Assembly (NCBI GenBank): GCA_030068145.1 | Contig: JAPJBO010000022.1 | Location: forward strand, 1 to 64,000 | From: Diplonema papillatum | Taxonomy: Eukaryota > Euglenozoa > Diplonemea > Diplonemida > Diplonemidae | Length of the DNA: 64,000 nucleotides | Direction of reading: 5' to 3' | Part shown: in pieces, positions 8,870 through 18,421 of the stretch | Layout of the letters: every line of letters begins with the position of its first letter | Position numbering within the stretch: the stretch's first letter is position 1 | Translations under genes and position numbers: made by a program | The notes under the pieces: model-generated | What the model saw: only the letters and a program-made list of their open reading frames with translations | What the model was told of the DNA's origin: nothing | The model's database searches: none

Positions 8870-10047
8870 CTTGTTTCTTCCGCAACGTTTGTCTAAGATC
8901 CTGAGCTTGTTTCTCATTTGCCTTCTGGATGGGTGGGCGGGCTTAAAACTTTCGGTTTTCACCCCTTCACCGCCCTCCTGGATCACGGTTCGTTGAAAAG
9001 CGACACCGGAGTGGCCATCTTCGGGTCGTTGATTCCCCAGATGAATCTGCAGAATCGTCTTCCCTGCGCTTTCAGCCACGTAGAAATAAGACCCTGTGAC
9101 CTTGTTCTCCACAAGGCTTTCTTGTTTCTTCCACAACGTTCCAGGTATTGTGGCACTCCTTTGCGGTGGCATCAAGTCTTTCGGACCGAGACTCGACGCG
9201 GAGGACATCCTTTTGTCTCCCCCCTTCAGCATCCCAGTACCCCTTCCCGTGCGACGACTCCCAGAAGTTGACGGTCCAGTTGAAGGAGTTCCTCCACAGG
9301 TGGAGGGCCGTCAACATGAAGCGGTTCTTAAAGTGACTGCCTCCATCACTAAAGGAGAACAGTCCCCCTGCCCACATGTTCCTCACAACCCCGTACTCAA
9401 GAAAAAAGGTGTGGAGGGTTTGGACCGCCTGGTACGAGTCCTCTTTTGTGTCGTCACTCAGGTAGAAGACGGAATGAGGACTTTGTATGTCACTGTTTCC
9501 TCGTCGGCAGGTGCAAAAGCCCCGTTTCCCTTCCCGATGAGCACTGGGGTTGTATCATTTTTTTCGTGTTCTTCTGGAGAGGTCGGTGGTGAGAGGGAGC
9601 GGGGGGTGATGGTCTCTTCTTGCTCTTCTTCTTGCTTGTCTTCTCCTTCATTGTCGTCGTCTCCGAACGCCAGCACCCGACTCACATCTGGCACATTGTC
9701 GAGACAGAGGAGGGGAAGAAATGCCCCGTCATCCAGTTGGTGCACGTCCCTGGCCGCGTTTGCGCATGAGTCACAGACGGCGGTGTGCTCTGAGAACTTG
9801 TCCCAGCGCGCGAACCCGTCGAGACAGAGTTGGGCTTTGTGGTGCCTGGGGCACCGAATCCGGGGATCCTTCGGTGTCTGGCAGACCCAGTGGGGACGAA
9901 GCCGCAAGAAGGTGGTCCTGCTGGCGAGTCTCAGATTACACCAGCCCTTGGCAGCTGCCTCCGCTTCCCACCAGTTGACGACGTCTCTGTACAGGGTGCC
10001 AAACGGAACGGGGCAGAAGTGCTTGCGGACCCAACCCTTCTGGGGAT
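8870..10047 (-). pseudogene. HGKG-motif DDE-type transposase, frameshifted
   Basis: Read from 10047 downward, the frame opens with VPFGTLYRDVVNWWEAEA, then CQTPKDPRIRCPRHHKAQLC and HTAVCDSC, a Cys/His-rich region. It then shifts near 9470 into SVFYLSDDTKEDSYQAVQ, then FSDGGSHFKNRF and SSHGKGYWDAEGG. The LSDD, SDG..FKNR and HGKG..D..GG series is the signature of a widespread eukaryotic transposase-like family I recognise but cannot name with certainty. The expected Lys-Arg after GG reads Q-K. A further shift near 9110 leads into YFYVAESAGKTILQ. At least two frameshifts mark it as broken. The foldback element at 8858 abuts its 3' side. Confidence 0.62.
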
Positions 10048-10162
10048 CATCTCGTCATGATTAGGCGCTGGCCAGGCGCCAGACGAATATCCACGGCTTG
10101 CACGACAAGTACTGGACAGGACGTTCGCAATTCAATCCGTGCTCCTGCCGGGGCTTAAACAC

Positions 10163-10230
10163 CTATTTTTTTCCGGAATTGGGTCTAAACCCCTGTTTAC
10201 CAAAAAGACACAAGGTTTTGACCCTGCATG
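10163..10230 (+). mobile_element. MITE family M1, right-end fragment
   Basis: Ends CCCTGCATG at 10230 after 'aaaaagacacaagg', as in the right ends of full copies, and is followed by ATAT (NTAN). Only about 68 bp is recognisable. Confidence 0.75.
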
Positions 10231-10283
10231 ATATCGATATATCGACATAAGGAGTTTCAGCCAGAATGTAAATTATACGCGGT

Positions 10284-10589
10284 ATGCAAATTATATATGG
10301 CACCCACAGTGCGAGAATAGGGGGTTGCTGCACCCTACTGATGGCCGGTACGGACCCGGACCAGGTTGTCACCATGGGCGACTGGCAGGGATGGTTCGAA
10401 GGTACGGCGAGAAAGTTCTCCGCGACCCGCCTGTGTCCAACTGGTCAGGTTCTACTGCCCGGTCACGTTGGCGCACGTGTACACGTCAAGGGGCGCGGCG
10501 ATCTGGCCGTGTGCCGGCTATGCCGATGTTGTGTGTTCCCTGGATTGCTAGAGCTGCCCGACGAGGGGACAATCCCGTGGACCGCGTGA
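10284..10589 (+). pseudogene. Tyrosine recombinase C-terminal fragment
   Basis: The frame reads YGTHSARIGGCCTLLMAG, then VVTMGDWQGWF. This matches the H-x-x-R box and the following helix and G-x-W of tyrosine recombinases (HSxRxGG...AG...V..MG.W). The nucleophilic Tyr expected shortly after is not evident. It could come from a Crypton or from another YR retroelement. There is no partner frame upstream; a MITE fragment ends 54 bp before it. Confidence 0.5.
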
Positions 10590-10599
10590 ATAGCGCGAT

Positions 10600-11280
10600 C
10601 GGGCCCACGGCAGCGCAAGCCCGTGCCCACACGCCGGTCGTAGCTAACGGTGGTCGCGCATGCAGCCTGTCTGCTCGCAACCAGCCGCCAAGGCGGCCAC
10701 ATTCGCCCGTGCCCACACGCCGGCCAGCTCTTACCACCAAGCCAGCAATCCAGCTAAGGAGCACAACCGAGGATCCCGTAGTGTCAGCGGTCCGGCCAAG
10801 GGACGGAGCCGAGTTCCGTTTGGTAGAACAGCGCCTTAAACATGAGTTTAGTTCGCACACCGGGTCGGCGCCTGCGGCTCCGAAGGCAACCGCAACGAAG
10901 GAGAATTAAACTATGGGGGAACTACGGGGAACTGGCCCACCGACCACACCACCAAAACAGGGTTTTGAATTCCTCATCAAAGTTAGTGGGAGCACTGGCC
11001 CGATACAGTAAAAGCTTTCCCCCCCAATCTCCTCCTCCCGCTGTCGCACCACACACAAAGCTGAACCTCACAAGCACGAAACGTCGAAAGACACCAATCT
11101 GTACGCCCATACGGCATCGTCGGAAACACAAAAAGACGCTGGGGAAGCTTAGGTCCGCTACGCCGGCAAGTGCCGCCAAAGTTTAAATGACACGTTCCCT
11201 TCCCAAAATAAATCGACCCCCTTGGTATGGGGAGTGTACGGGAACTGGACAACTGAAAACACCATAGCCATACTGGTTCA
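10600..11280. other. Stretch without a recognisable gene
   Basis: GC-rich sequence with short overlapping frames. A copy of a dispersed repeat end ('gaattcctcatcaaagttag', then 'gggagcactgg') lies at about 10970-11000, related to 14305 and 17225. Nothing else is supported. Confidence 0.4.
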
Positions 11281-11285
11281 TTTGT

Positions 11286-11795
11286 ATGCCACGTGATGAC
11301 CTGTCGGAGCAAGAAACCGCACAGAGACTTCACAGGTTCCTGTCGTCTGAAACTAAAGAAATGGACACCAATGTGATGTTTTCGGCGAATCAGATCAATA
11401 TTCCACCGGAGCTTGCGCCCGTACTGAAACAATATACGAAGGCGGTCCTAGGAAACGAGGAGAGCATCACGAGGATGGGTCTTTATAAGTGGACAGCAAA
11501 TTATTTTGCTGATCTCGGAGGCATGGCGCCCCTCTTTGAGGATACTGGTCATCTTGTGGGTGCGAACGTGCAGATGGTAAGTGATGTAGTCTCGGGGGCC
11601 GAGAAGTTTGAGGATGTTCCGTGGCGAGACGACAAAGAGGACAAAGACAGCATGCTTTCCGCTGTCTTCGGCCGGCTTGCGAACGCAGAGTATGCATCGA
11701 TTCCAGATCTACCTCTTTGTTTTCGGTTTGGAAACGAAACGTATGTACCGAAGGACGAAAAAAAATTAAACGATACGAGCAAAACCGCCCCCTGA
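11286..11795 (+). CDS. Ropporin/RIIa-like domain protein exon
   Basis: The core is IPPELAPVLKQYTKAVL followed by LYKWTANYFADLGG. This matches the RIIa-type dimerisation-docking domain of ropporin-like proteins (I-P-P-E-L...L-K-x-[FY]-x-K-A...W...YF), which act in cilia and flagella as AKAP or radial-spoke partners. The ATG at 11286 gives 169 residues; an in-frame ATG at 11361 would place the domain closer to the N-terminus as is usual. A strong donor GTAAGT occurs at 11577. A second coding-looking stretch in another frame ends at about 11907 before GTATGT (LLIDDVQKATGVHL), so the true gene may be spliced. Later exons are not visible, so it may be partial or a relic. Confidence 0.5.
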   Translation: MPRDDLSEQETAQRLHRFLSSETKEMDTNVMFSANQINIPPELAPVLKQYTKAVLGNEESITRMGLYKWTANYFADLGGMAPLFEDTGHLVGANVQMVSDVVSGAEKFEDVPWRDDKEDKDSMLSAVFGRLANAEYASIPDLPLCFRFGNETYVPKDEKKLNDTSKTAP

Positions 11796-11909
11796 GGCAC
11801 TGACCAATACCTTCACCTCATACAGTGGGCTTGTCGCGACCTCGGACCTCCCGCTTCTCATTGACGATGTTCAGAAGGCTACAGGCGTCCACCTGAGTCA
11901 TGAGGTATG

Positions 11910-12239
11910 TTCGTCTTCGATCGGTGTATAAAGTCTTTGCAGTGTTGTCCTGCCAGGGCAGCCAGGTAGGGTAGCTGAGGTTCAGGTAGGACAGCCCGAC
12001 CCTGCCCTACCTGGTTGTTTTTTCTGCCTGGCGCGCCTGACCCAGCGAGCTACGAGCAGTGTTCGCGCTAAGGAAAAAGGAAAAGAAAGTCGTGAAAAAC
12101 TGACCACTGATAATCAGCCGGCTGATTTTCGGAAAGTCTGCCGATCCGAAGCACAATAAACGCTAATAAAGAAGCGAAGGGGCAAAACGTCTCGGCCGGG
12201 ACCTAACTCTCAGAGCGAGCACGACCTTTCGAGCTTTCT
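11910..12239. other. Repeat-derived spacer
   Basis: Contains 'gcagtgttgtcctgccagggc' and 'ctacctggttgttttttctgcc', related to sequence at about 15017-15085, so both belong to one dispersed repeat. No gene is supported. Confidence 0.4.
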
Positions 12240-12319
12240 CATGTGCTGTAGTCCTGCCACCCACACCTCCGAGAGCGAAGAGGACGTGCTGCTTCAAAGA
12301 ACAAAGATACAAAGCAGTG

Positions 12320-12650
12320 ATGATGGACCTGGACGCGCCCTCCGTGCTGGATCTGAATGCTGACGCCTTCGCCTGCATCAGAGAGAAATCGGCAAGGGAA
12401 GGGACCGTGTCCAGCGAGCGTGAGTTTTCGGACATGGACATGACTGTCATTGATATTGAGGGCGTTGACGACGTCTCTTGACCCCGATAGCGACTCGTGC
12501 GTATCTGTGGAATGCAAGATGCGGCCGATCGACCTCGACGCCATAGAAGACGATGCAGACGACCGCAGAACCGACTCAAGTGCCGCAGGCCAGCCTCCAC
12601 AGCCGCCGGAACTAAAATTCAGGGTCAACGACAAAACGGATTCTATATAA
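12320..12650 (+). pseudogene. Transposase N-terminus relic (MMDLD family)
   Basis: The start MMDLDAPSVLDLNAD is the same as MMDLDALSVPDLQAD encoded in the TTAA element at 18858 and present at about 6800. Here the frame runs farther: acidic, Asp/Ser-rich to a stop at 12481, then continuing in a shifted frame (DPDSDSCVSVECKM...) to about 12650. An acidic N-terminus together with a TTAA target would suit a piggyBac-type transposase, but no catalytic domain is present, so that is inference. Confidence 0.45.
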
Positions 12651-12664
12651 AACTGCATTACGAC

Positions 12665-12790
12665 ACAAAGTGGATTATAATCCACTTTGTCGCGACAAAG
12701 TGGATTTCTAGTGGATTATAATCCAGTAATAATCCACTTTGTCGCTTTTGATAATCCACTTTGTCGCTTCTGGCAACAAAGTGGCATGAA
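12665..12790. repeat. Cluster of nested palindromes
   Basis: Positions 12665-12690 form a perfect 26-bp palindrome with half-site ACAAAGTGGATTA. Four further half or partial copies (GTGGATTATAATCCA, AATCCACTTTGTCGC twice, ACAAAGTGG) follow within 100 bp. Confidence 0.85.
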
Positions 12791-13328
12791 TTGTACAGGG
12801 GGACCCTTTCACAAAAAGTTCCCACAGGGACAGTGACTATTTCGAGCTGTTTGAGTTCATTGAAACCATCAAAAAAAGTGAGTTTAGGTTCGTCTTTTAA
12901 CAGCGAAACGACATCACAATTTTTGCGCCTCTCGTCCAACTTCGTCGCGGCTCAACACAAGTTGTGTTGGGGGGACCCTTTCAAAATTTTTCCCCATTTC
13001 TTTGAGACTCTCAAACGTGAAAAATGGGGCCTTTCGTCTCACAATTCATGCTGTCGCGCACGGGTCACGGGTACTTGGGGGCCTACAAGGGGACAAAGGG
13101 GGCAAGACCACAGAGATATATGCAAGGTTCTGAATCCACATTTTCCTTCGTGAAGGGAGCCGTAGTAAGAAGGGTGCCTTCGATTCTTAGTCCAGCACAT
13201 TTGAACAAGAGATTGTGAGCCTAACTACTTCAAAGTACCACCAGCTAAATCAAACGAGGAACAAAGATGCGGGAGACAGAGCAGTTGGTCGCTCGTTGAT
13301 GGGTCGCTCCTGCCGCTGACGTGCACAC
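12791..13328. other. Stretch without a recognisable gene
   Basis: Contains two related motifs, 'gggggaccctttca' near 12800 and 12970, each followed by an A/T-rich tract. Otherwise nothing is supported. Confidence 0.35.
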
Positions 13329-13652
13329 ATGGACAACATGGGCGTTGTTCTGGCGGTCTTGAAAGGGCATTGTATGCCTTTCCTCGGTGATCACCTCCTG
13401 ACGAGGTTATTCGCCACTTTGGACCGCTTTGACATTGCACTGACGCTTCTTTGGGTTCCCACGAACCTGCAGTGTGCCGATCCTTACACCCGGGGGATGC
13501 CCTCGACGCATCCTTTTTCCGTGACTCAGAGCACTCAAGATGCTCTCGAGTCTCTGATGGGGCCCAGGGGGTCCCTCGAGAGGGTTATACCCTGTACACG
13601 CGAAGAACAAGAAACTTCTGCCTTATCATTTTCATCACCTTGGGTCAGTTGA
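13329..13652 (+). pseudogene. RNase H fragment of a retroelement
   Basis: The frame reads MDNMGVVLAVLKGHC, then FDIALTLLWVPTNLQCADPY. D-N followed by a W-V-P-x-x-x-x-x-A-D-P segment is the C-terminal half of retroelement RNase H. The domain ends near 13500. It is not a copy of the RNase H at 3.7 kb. No RT lies adjacent. Confidence 0.55.
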
Positions 13653-13708
13653 TGCTGATCGTCCGTTGCTTCGTTTATCAGTGCAAGCCCCAACTCCGGA
13701 AATGTTCT
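13579..13708 (+). repeat. Direct repeat R1, copy 1
   Basis: Runs from 'agagggttataccctgtac' to 'ggaaatgttc' and recurs at 13810-13941 with few changes. The pair flanks about 100 bp and follows an RNase H relic, so these could be terminal repeats of a YR retroelement. Confidence 0.8.
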
Positions 13709-13809
13709 TAATAGTCCATCTGTACTGACGGGAACATTTCCGGAACAACGGTTGCACACGAAAGAGAAAACGAAGCCAACGAAAAAGTGCTATTACAGGA
13801 AAACCCCCA

Positions 13810-13941
13810 GAGAGGTTTATACCCTGTACACGCGAAGAACAAGAAACTGTTGCCTTATCATTTTCATCACCTTTGGTCAGTTGATGCTGATCGTCCGTTG
13901 CTTCGTTTATTAGTGCAAGCCCCATATCCGTAAATGTTCCT
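13810..13941 (+). repeat. Direct repeat R1, copy 2
   Basis: Second copy of the repeat at 13579, about 94% alike by eye, followed by the short hairpin 'gcgccttcggcgc'. Confidence 0.8.
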
Positions 13942-14304
13942 TCGCGCCTTCGGCGCGATGTTGGTAAAATAATGCTGAACATGTGGTTGAAAGCACGCCA
14001 GTGCAGGTGCAGGCACACCAAAACCGTGGACCATTATCACGGGAATCATAGGATAATAGGTCCCCCTGGATAGCAGGTCCGCCCCCTTTAGCTGCCAGAC
14101 GAGACTGTCTGTTAAGCTTTTAGCTGTTTTTGGAGCGCATCCCCGTATGGTACGAGCCACGGGATTTCTGGACAAAGTTATCTGTCCCAACCACCCGAAA
14201 ACGGCACCGACACGACACGTAAACGACCAGAACACACCCCCAAACCACCCAAACCACCCCCTATAACCGGTCTAAATCTGCAAAACCCAGACATCTGCAA
14301 ACTA

Positions 14305-14360
14305 ATGCCCTGGTTCTCACCAGTGCTCCCGCTAACGAAAAAGTGCGAGGAATTCCTCAA
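14305..14360 (+). repeat. Dispersed repeat end (GTGCTCCCGCTAAC)
   Basis: Carries 'ctggttctcaccagtgctcc' with 'aggaattcctca' nearby. The reverse complement of the same block is at 17225-17280 and a shorter copy near 10970. Flanking sequences differ, as expected for a shared element terminus. Around it (13945-14735) I see no gene. Confidence 0.55.
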
Positions 14361-14736
14361 AAAAAAGAGGCACGAAAAAAGAGGGTGGGGAATTCCTCAT
14401 GAGGAATTCCTCACCTTTTTCCGATTGGTGGTATCGTGTAGCCAAAGCACTGCATCACGGTCTACTCTCTGGGCATGGTGGGCTGACGGGTAGAAGTTGG
14501 GGGCTGAAGCTGAGAAAGAGAGTCGAGGCTCAGAAGCAGCCCCGGATTTCTTGACAGATTCTCTCCGAGTCGACACAAGTGCCTTGTTCCATGTGATCTC
14601 TGGTCTGCATCTACTCGTGGCAATGATTTACCAGCACACGTGGTGTTTGAATTTGAATTTGAAATGGGCTGTTGCCTTCAGGAATGTGCAGTGTTTATTG
14701 TGACAAACAGACTGAGAAGTGTAAACTTTCTCCACC

Positions 14737-14781
14737 TGTACCGTACCGTTCGCCGGGGGGCAGACCCCCCGGACCCCCCTT
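14737..14781 (+). repeat. GC hairpin repeat, copy 1
   Basis: 'gtaccgtaccgt' followed by a G6/C6 stem and 'ggacccccct'. Related copies are at 16931 and 17071. Confidence 0.7.
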
Positions 14782-14789
14782 GAAAGATT

Positions 14790-16075
14790 CTGGTGCTCCC
14801 CTGGAGAAAAGCTTCTCGGTCTCAGAAAGTTGGTCGAGAAACCGAGACAGAAACGAAGCTAATAACCTGCGCAGCACAGCAGTGCTCGCGCTAAGAAAAA
14901 AGCCGGTCATTTATGACTAAAAAAATCCATCGCTGAAAACTGATCGGTCATTTATGACCGGTCATTTTTGGGGCAAAAAAGACCGGCTGACCAGTCATAT
15001 TTGGGTCAAAAGTGACCAGCAGTGTTGTCGTGCCAGAGCAGCCGGGCAGGCCCTGCCTGCCTCCCACCTGGCTGTGTTTTCTTCCTGGTGTCACAGGGGT
15101 GTACCCAACAACTGCACATGTGCCCTAATTACCGTCCGGAGCCGAAACCCAGCGACGACACTGAGCCGGCTAACATGCTGCAGATCCAGCTGGCACAACG
15201 GCCAGTACTAACGTGTGATGAAGTGGACAACGACCAGCCGCACCTTTTTCCTGGGTCACTTTGATGCTTTGATTCATAGAAAGGGCTGTGCCAGCTGGTG
15301 CTTGACCAATAAATCCAGTGAAAACCTGAACAAAAACTCAACATGGGGAGTGAACCGCCCTGACCAGGGGAAGGAAAACCGCCGAAAACACTGAAGCAGG
15401 CCACTTGGTTGGCATGGACCACGCCCAGTAGCCTCCACAAGTTGCGTGGACGGTGCGAGCCTTCAGCTCAGCCGAGCTCGATGAACTCAATGCCAACGTT
15501 CACGCACGACATACAGTTGGAGTGTCGACCTCGCACGAGGGCGCTGCACAGCGGCGGGTGAAATTGTCCAGAAATGTCGCGATGTCCAGAAGGAAAGCCA
15601 GCAGCTATCATATAATGATAGCTAACGACTGGAGCAAATCTTTTTGTTCGGGGAAGGATCCTGCAGTCAGAAGCAACCCAGCCACCACAGATAGAGCACA
15701 AATGCCTCAGCCAGCCGAAGGATAACCGAATAGCTATCGACGGCATTTTGCACGAACCTTGGTCCAGTTAACCCAGATGGGTCATGCCTAGAACTCTTTC
15801 CTTACGCCATTCTGACGAAGCTGACTCAGCGACTGGGGAGGGGGCTCGCGACTCGGCCGTATCCAGGCTGCAGGTAAGCTCCATTGTGTACGTGGCTGCC
15901 TGCACTGAAACCCCTGGAAGACGAACACTAGTAAAAAAAGCCACACGCCTGAGATGCTTCGAAATAAAAAACTGCCCAGAGGCAGTTTTGAAAAATGACT
16001 GGGCCACCGGTCTTAAAGCGAACACTGCAGCACAGGGGAAAAAAAATTGGGGGCAGGGGGTTATGCACTGCAGCG
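14790..16075. other. Stretch without a recognisable gene
   Basis: Contains short direct and inverted repeats such as 'cggtcatttatgac' at about 14905-14965 and the dispersed repeat related to 11955 at about 15015. Frames are short and overlapping. Nothing is supported as coding. Confidence 0.35.
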
Positions 16076-16077
16076 GT

Positions 16078-16194
16078 TGGGTGAGGTAACTCAGTGGCTT
16101 AAATATGGGTCTGGTGCTCGGACCAAGTCCGAGCACAGTGGCTTATATATGGGTCTGGTGCTCGGACCAAGTCCGAGCAACGAAAAAAAAAAAA
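16078..16194 (+). repeat. tRNA-like SINE candidate with internal duplication
   Basis: 'TAACTCAGTGG' resembles a pol III A box and 'GGACCAAGTCC' is loosely like a B box. The block 'agtggcttaaatatgggtct...ccgagca' is repeated once in tandem (44 bp), includes a perfect 8-bp stem (TGCTCGGA/TCCGAGCA), and ends in a run of 14 A. The short length and A-tail suit a SINE. The B box is weak. Confidence 0.4.
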
Positions 16195-16329
16195 AAGCAC
16201 AGAATGCCCCGGCTGAGGGGCCCAGTAGTAGTGCTACGTACAGCAGTCACACTAGCAGTACACAGCACCGGTTACTGCACCTTTGGATAAGCAACGTACA
16301 GCCTCAATTTTGGAACCTGCGACTGGCCC

Positions 16330-16830
16330 AATAGCTTGAAAAATTTTCCGCGCCTGCGGCGCTGGTATTTCTGGCTGTTTCATGACGTGTTGCCAAGAAA
16401 GCGAAGACCGCGGCTGTCCGCCGAGATTACCCCCACTTTTTTAGCCATACTTCAACATTCTTGAATGATCCCGGCACACTGCTACAGTACCCCAACACTT
16501 GCCTTCGGCTCTTTTGCTTCCCGAAGGACAGTCTCTGTGGTGGACAGTAGTGACAACCACAAAAGAGGTGCACCCTGTCGGGTACATAAACGTGCAGTTG
16601 TGCCGCAACTGGGATTTTTAGTAACTCCGAGCAATTTATGGACAGTTACGTGGGAGGAGTTTTTATATATAAGGCCCTGAACTCACCCAAAAAAAAAATA
16701 ATCGAAAATCGGGTGGGAGGTTGGGTTGATTTACACTACCTCGGATTGGGTTGGGCAGGAGTTTGGTGTCTGTAATCTTGGGTTGGCAGAGGTTTTGGGT
16801 GTCTGTAGTGAAGTATTTCTCCTATTCTGA
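16330..16830. other. Dispersed repeats, no gene
   Basis: Positions 16636-16682 are the reverse complement of the sequence flanking foldback element B on both sides (about 18388-18402 and 23244-23262), that is, an unoccupied copy. Positions about 16690-16820 ('acactacctcggattggg') match 48385-48470. Confidence 0.55.
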
Positions 16831-16930
16831 AGGGTGAGACCTATCATCAGTAGGCTAGGTGTCTTCTGGAGGAGAACACTGGCTGCAGAAGGTCCTGCCT
16901 TAGCCAGGACAGGACATCAGATTCTGAGGC

Positions 16931-16977
16931 ACCATGTACCATACCGTCTCCCAGGGGGCGGTGCCCCCTGGACCCCC
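16931..16977 (+). repeat. GC hairpin repeat, copy 2
   Basis: 'accatgtaccataccgtctc' followed by a G5/C5 stem-loop and 'ggaccccc'. Confidence 0.7.
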
Positions 16978-17070
16978 ATAAACTATCTACAAGATTTCGA
17001 ATTTTCGCCAGAGGCCTGTTACCAGGCATCAGTTTCTGTTACAGGTTCCGAACAAGACAGAATCTGAAGT

Positions 17071-17121
17071 GCCATGTACCGTACCGTCTCTCGGGGGGCG
17101 GTGCCCCCCGGACCCCCCCTG
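17071..17121 (+). repeat. GC hairpin repeat, copy 3
   Basis: 'gccatgtaccgtaccgtctc' followed by a G6/C6 stem-loop and 'ggaccccccct'. The preceding 'gacagaatctga' also recurs before copy 2. Confidence 0.7.
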
Positions 17122-17224
17122 CATTAAGACTCACCAGAGAAAATGGGCTTGGTGTCTAGTCTGAAGGATAAAATGGGCTGCATAAGGTCCTGATTGGGGG
17201 GCACGAAAAAAAAAAAAGTCCAAA

Positions 17225-17280
17225 AGCAGGCTTTGGAATTCCTCACCAAAAGTGAGGTTAGCGGGAGCACTGGTTCTCAC
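17225..17280 (-). repeat. Dispersed repeat end, inverted copy
   Basis: Reverse complement of the block at 14305-14360 ('ggaattcctcaccaaaagtg', then 'gcgggagcactggttctcac'). The following 17290-18139 contains no recognisable gene. Confidence 0.55.
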
Positions 17281-18139
17281 AGAGAAAGGAAAAAAAACGC
17301 TGAAAAAATACAACAGGATGTCGTCCAAGCTGTCGGCAACCGAGAGGCACTCATGTGCGAAGACTTCAAGGCGCTCTTTCTCAACATGTCCGAGTAGTCT
17401 TGAGCTAACAGCTGTTTCGAACATGGATGCGTGATACATGCGTTGACAAGGTTGATGTATAAGCACATGCAACCGGACTTCTTAGTCTACTCATGCTGCA
17501 GGCGTTTTAAAGAAGCGCTGGTGTTCGACACTGGTGATCGCTGTTTGGCACCGGTTTGACGCACTGCAATCGTCCGTACCGGCAGTTCGGGCAGGACTGT
17601 CAATCAATGATGCGTGATACGTGCGTTGCAGTTGTTTGGCGCACGGAATTTTTGACGCCGTGTTGAGCCTGAAGAAGAAACGCCTCAGTTCTTGACGGCT
17701 TTGGCTTTTCATCTCCTAACTATTGCTAGCAATAGCAGTAGCAGGCGCCGGCTGAGCTCTAACAAGTTAGCACTTGGGAAGGTACTGCTCTCGCGCCACG
17801 CTTTCCCAGGTCTCCGTAGAGATCCGGGTGACAACCCCTGCGCTGACTAGCAACTGCCTTGTACTTTAAAAGTTTCGTCTAGCTCTAAATCCCCACGCCT
17901 TCTCTAAAGACCTTGTGTGTACATTTTGGCACCTCTCGCTTTGACACACCACGCACTCTCGTAGCGCTTCACAATCGACGACCGGACCAGCACACCAAAC
18001 ACAATGCGCAGTACAATGCAAGCCAGTCCTGTTTCAACCCCTTTGGGGTCCTTACACCCGGACCTGGAACGTGTGGATCACCACACGTCATTTTTTTACA
18101 TAAGCGCCAACTTGAAAGGAAATGCTCGACGATGCTGCC

Positions 18140-18368
18140 CCCTCCCAAGTGCTGTAACTACCGAACCACGTGTTGAACGGACGTGAGGTCATGCGGGTCT
18201 ACCCCTACACGACAAATCACACAAACACAACAGGTCAAAGTCCTGAGCGAGAAAGCAACACACAGTGGTGTAAGCGAAGAAACCAGATTGTGTTTGTATT
18301 GTATTAGCCCCTACCTCTATATTTCCTCCCTTCCATTCGGAGTCGAAGCAGCTACGTCGAGTATTTTT
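18140..18368 (+). repeat. Dispersed repeat D1, copy 1
   Basis: From 'aagtgctgtaactaccgaac' to 'gcagctacgtcgagtatttt'. Further copies are at 29147-29372 and, shorter, at 41167-41262. It contains 'ctacccctacacgac' and 'acacaaacacaacaggtca'. Confidence 0.85.
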
Positions 18369-18421
18369 TTCTTTTGAGAGTACATCTGTACAGGGCCTTA
18401 TGTAAACCCCCCCTCGCTTAA

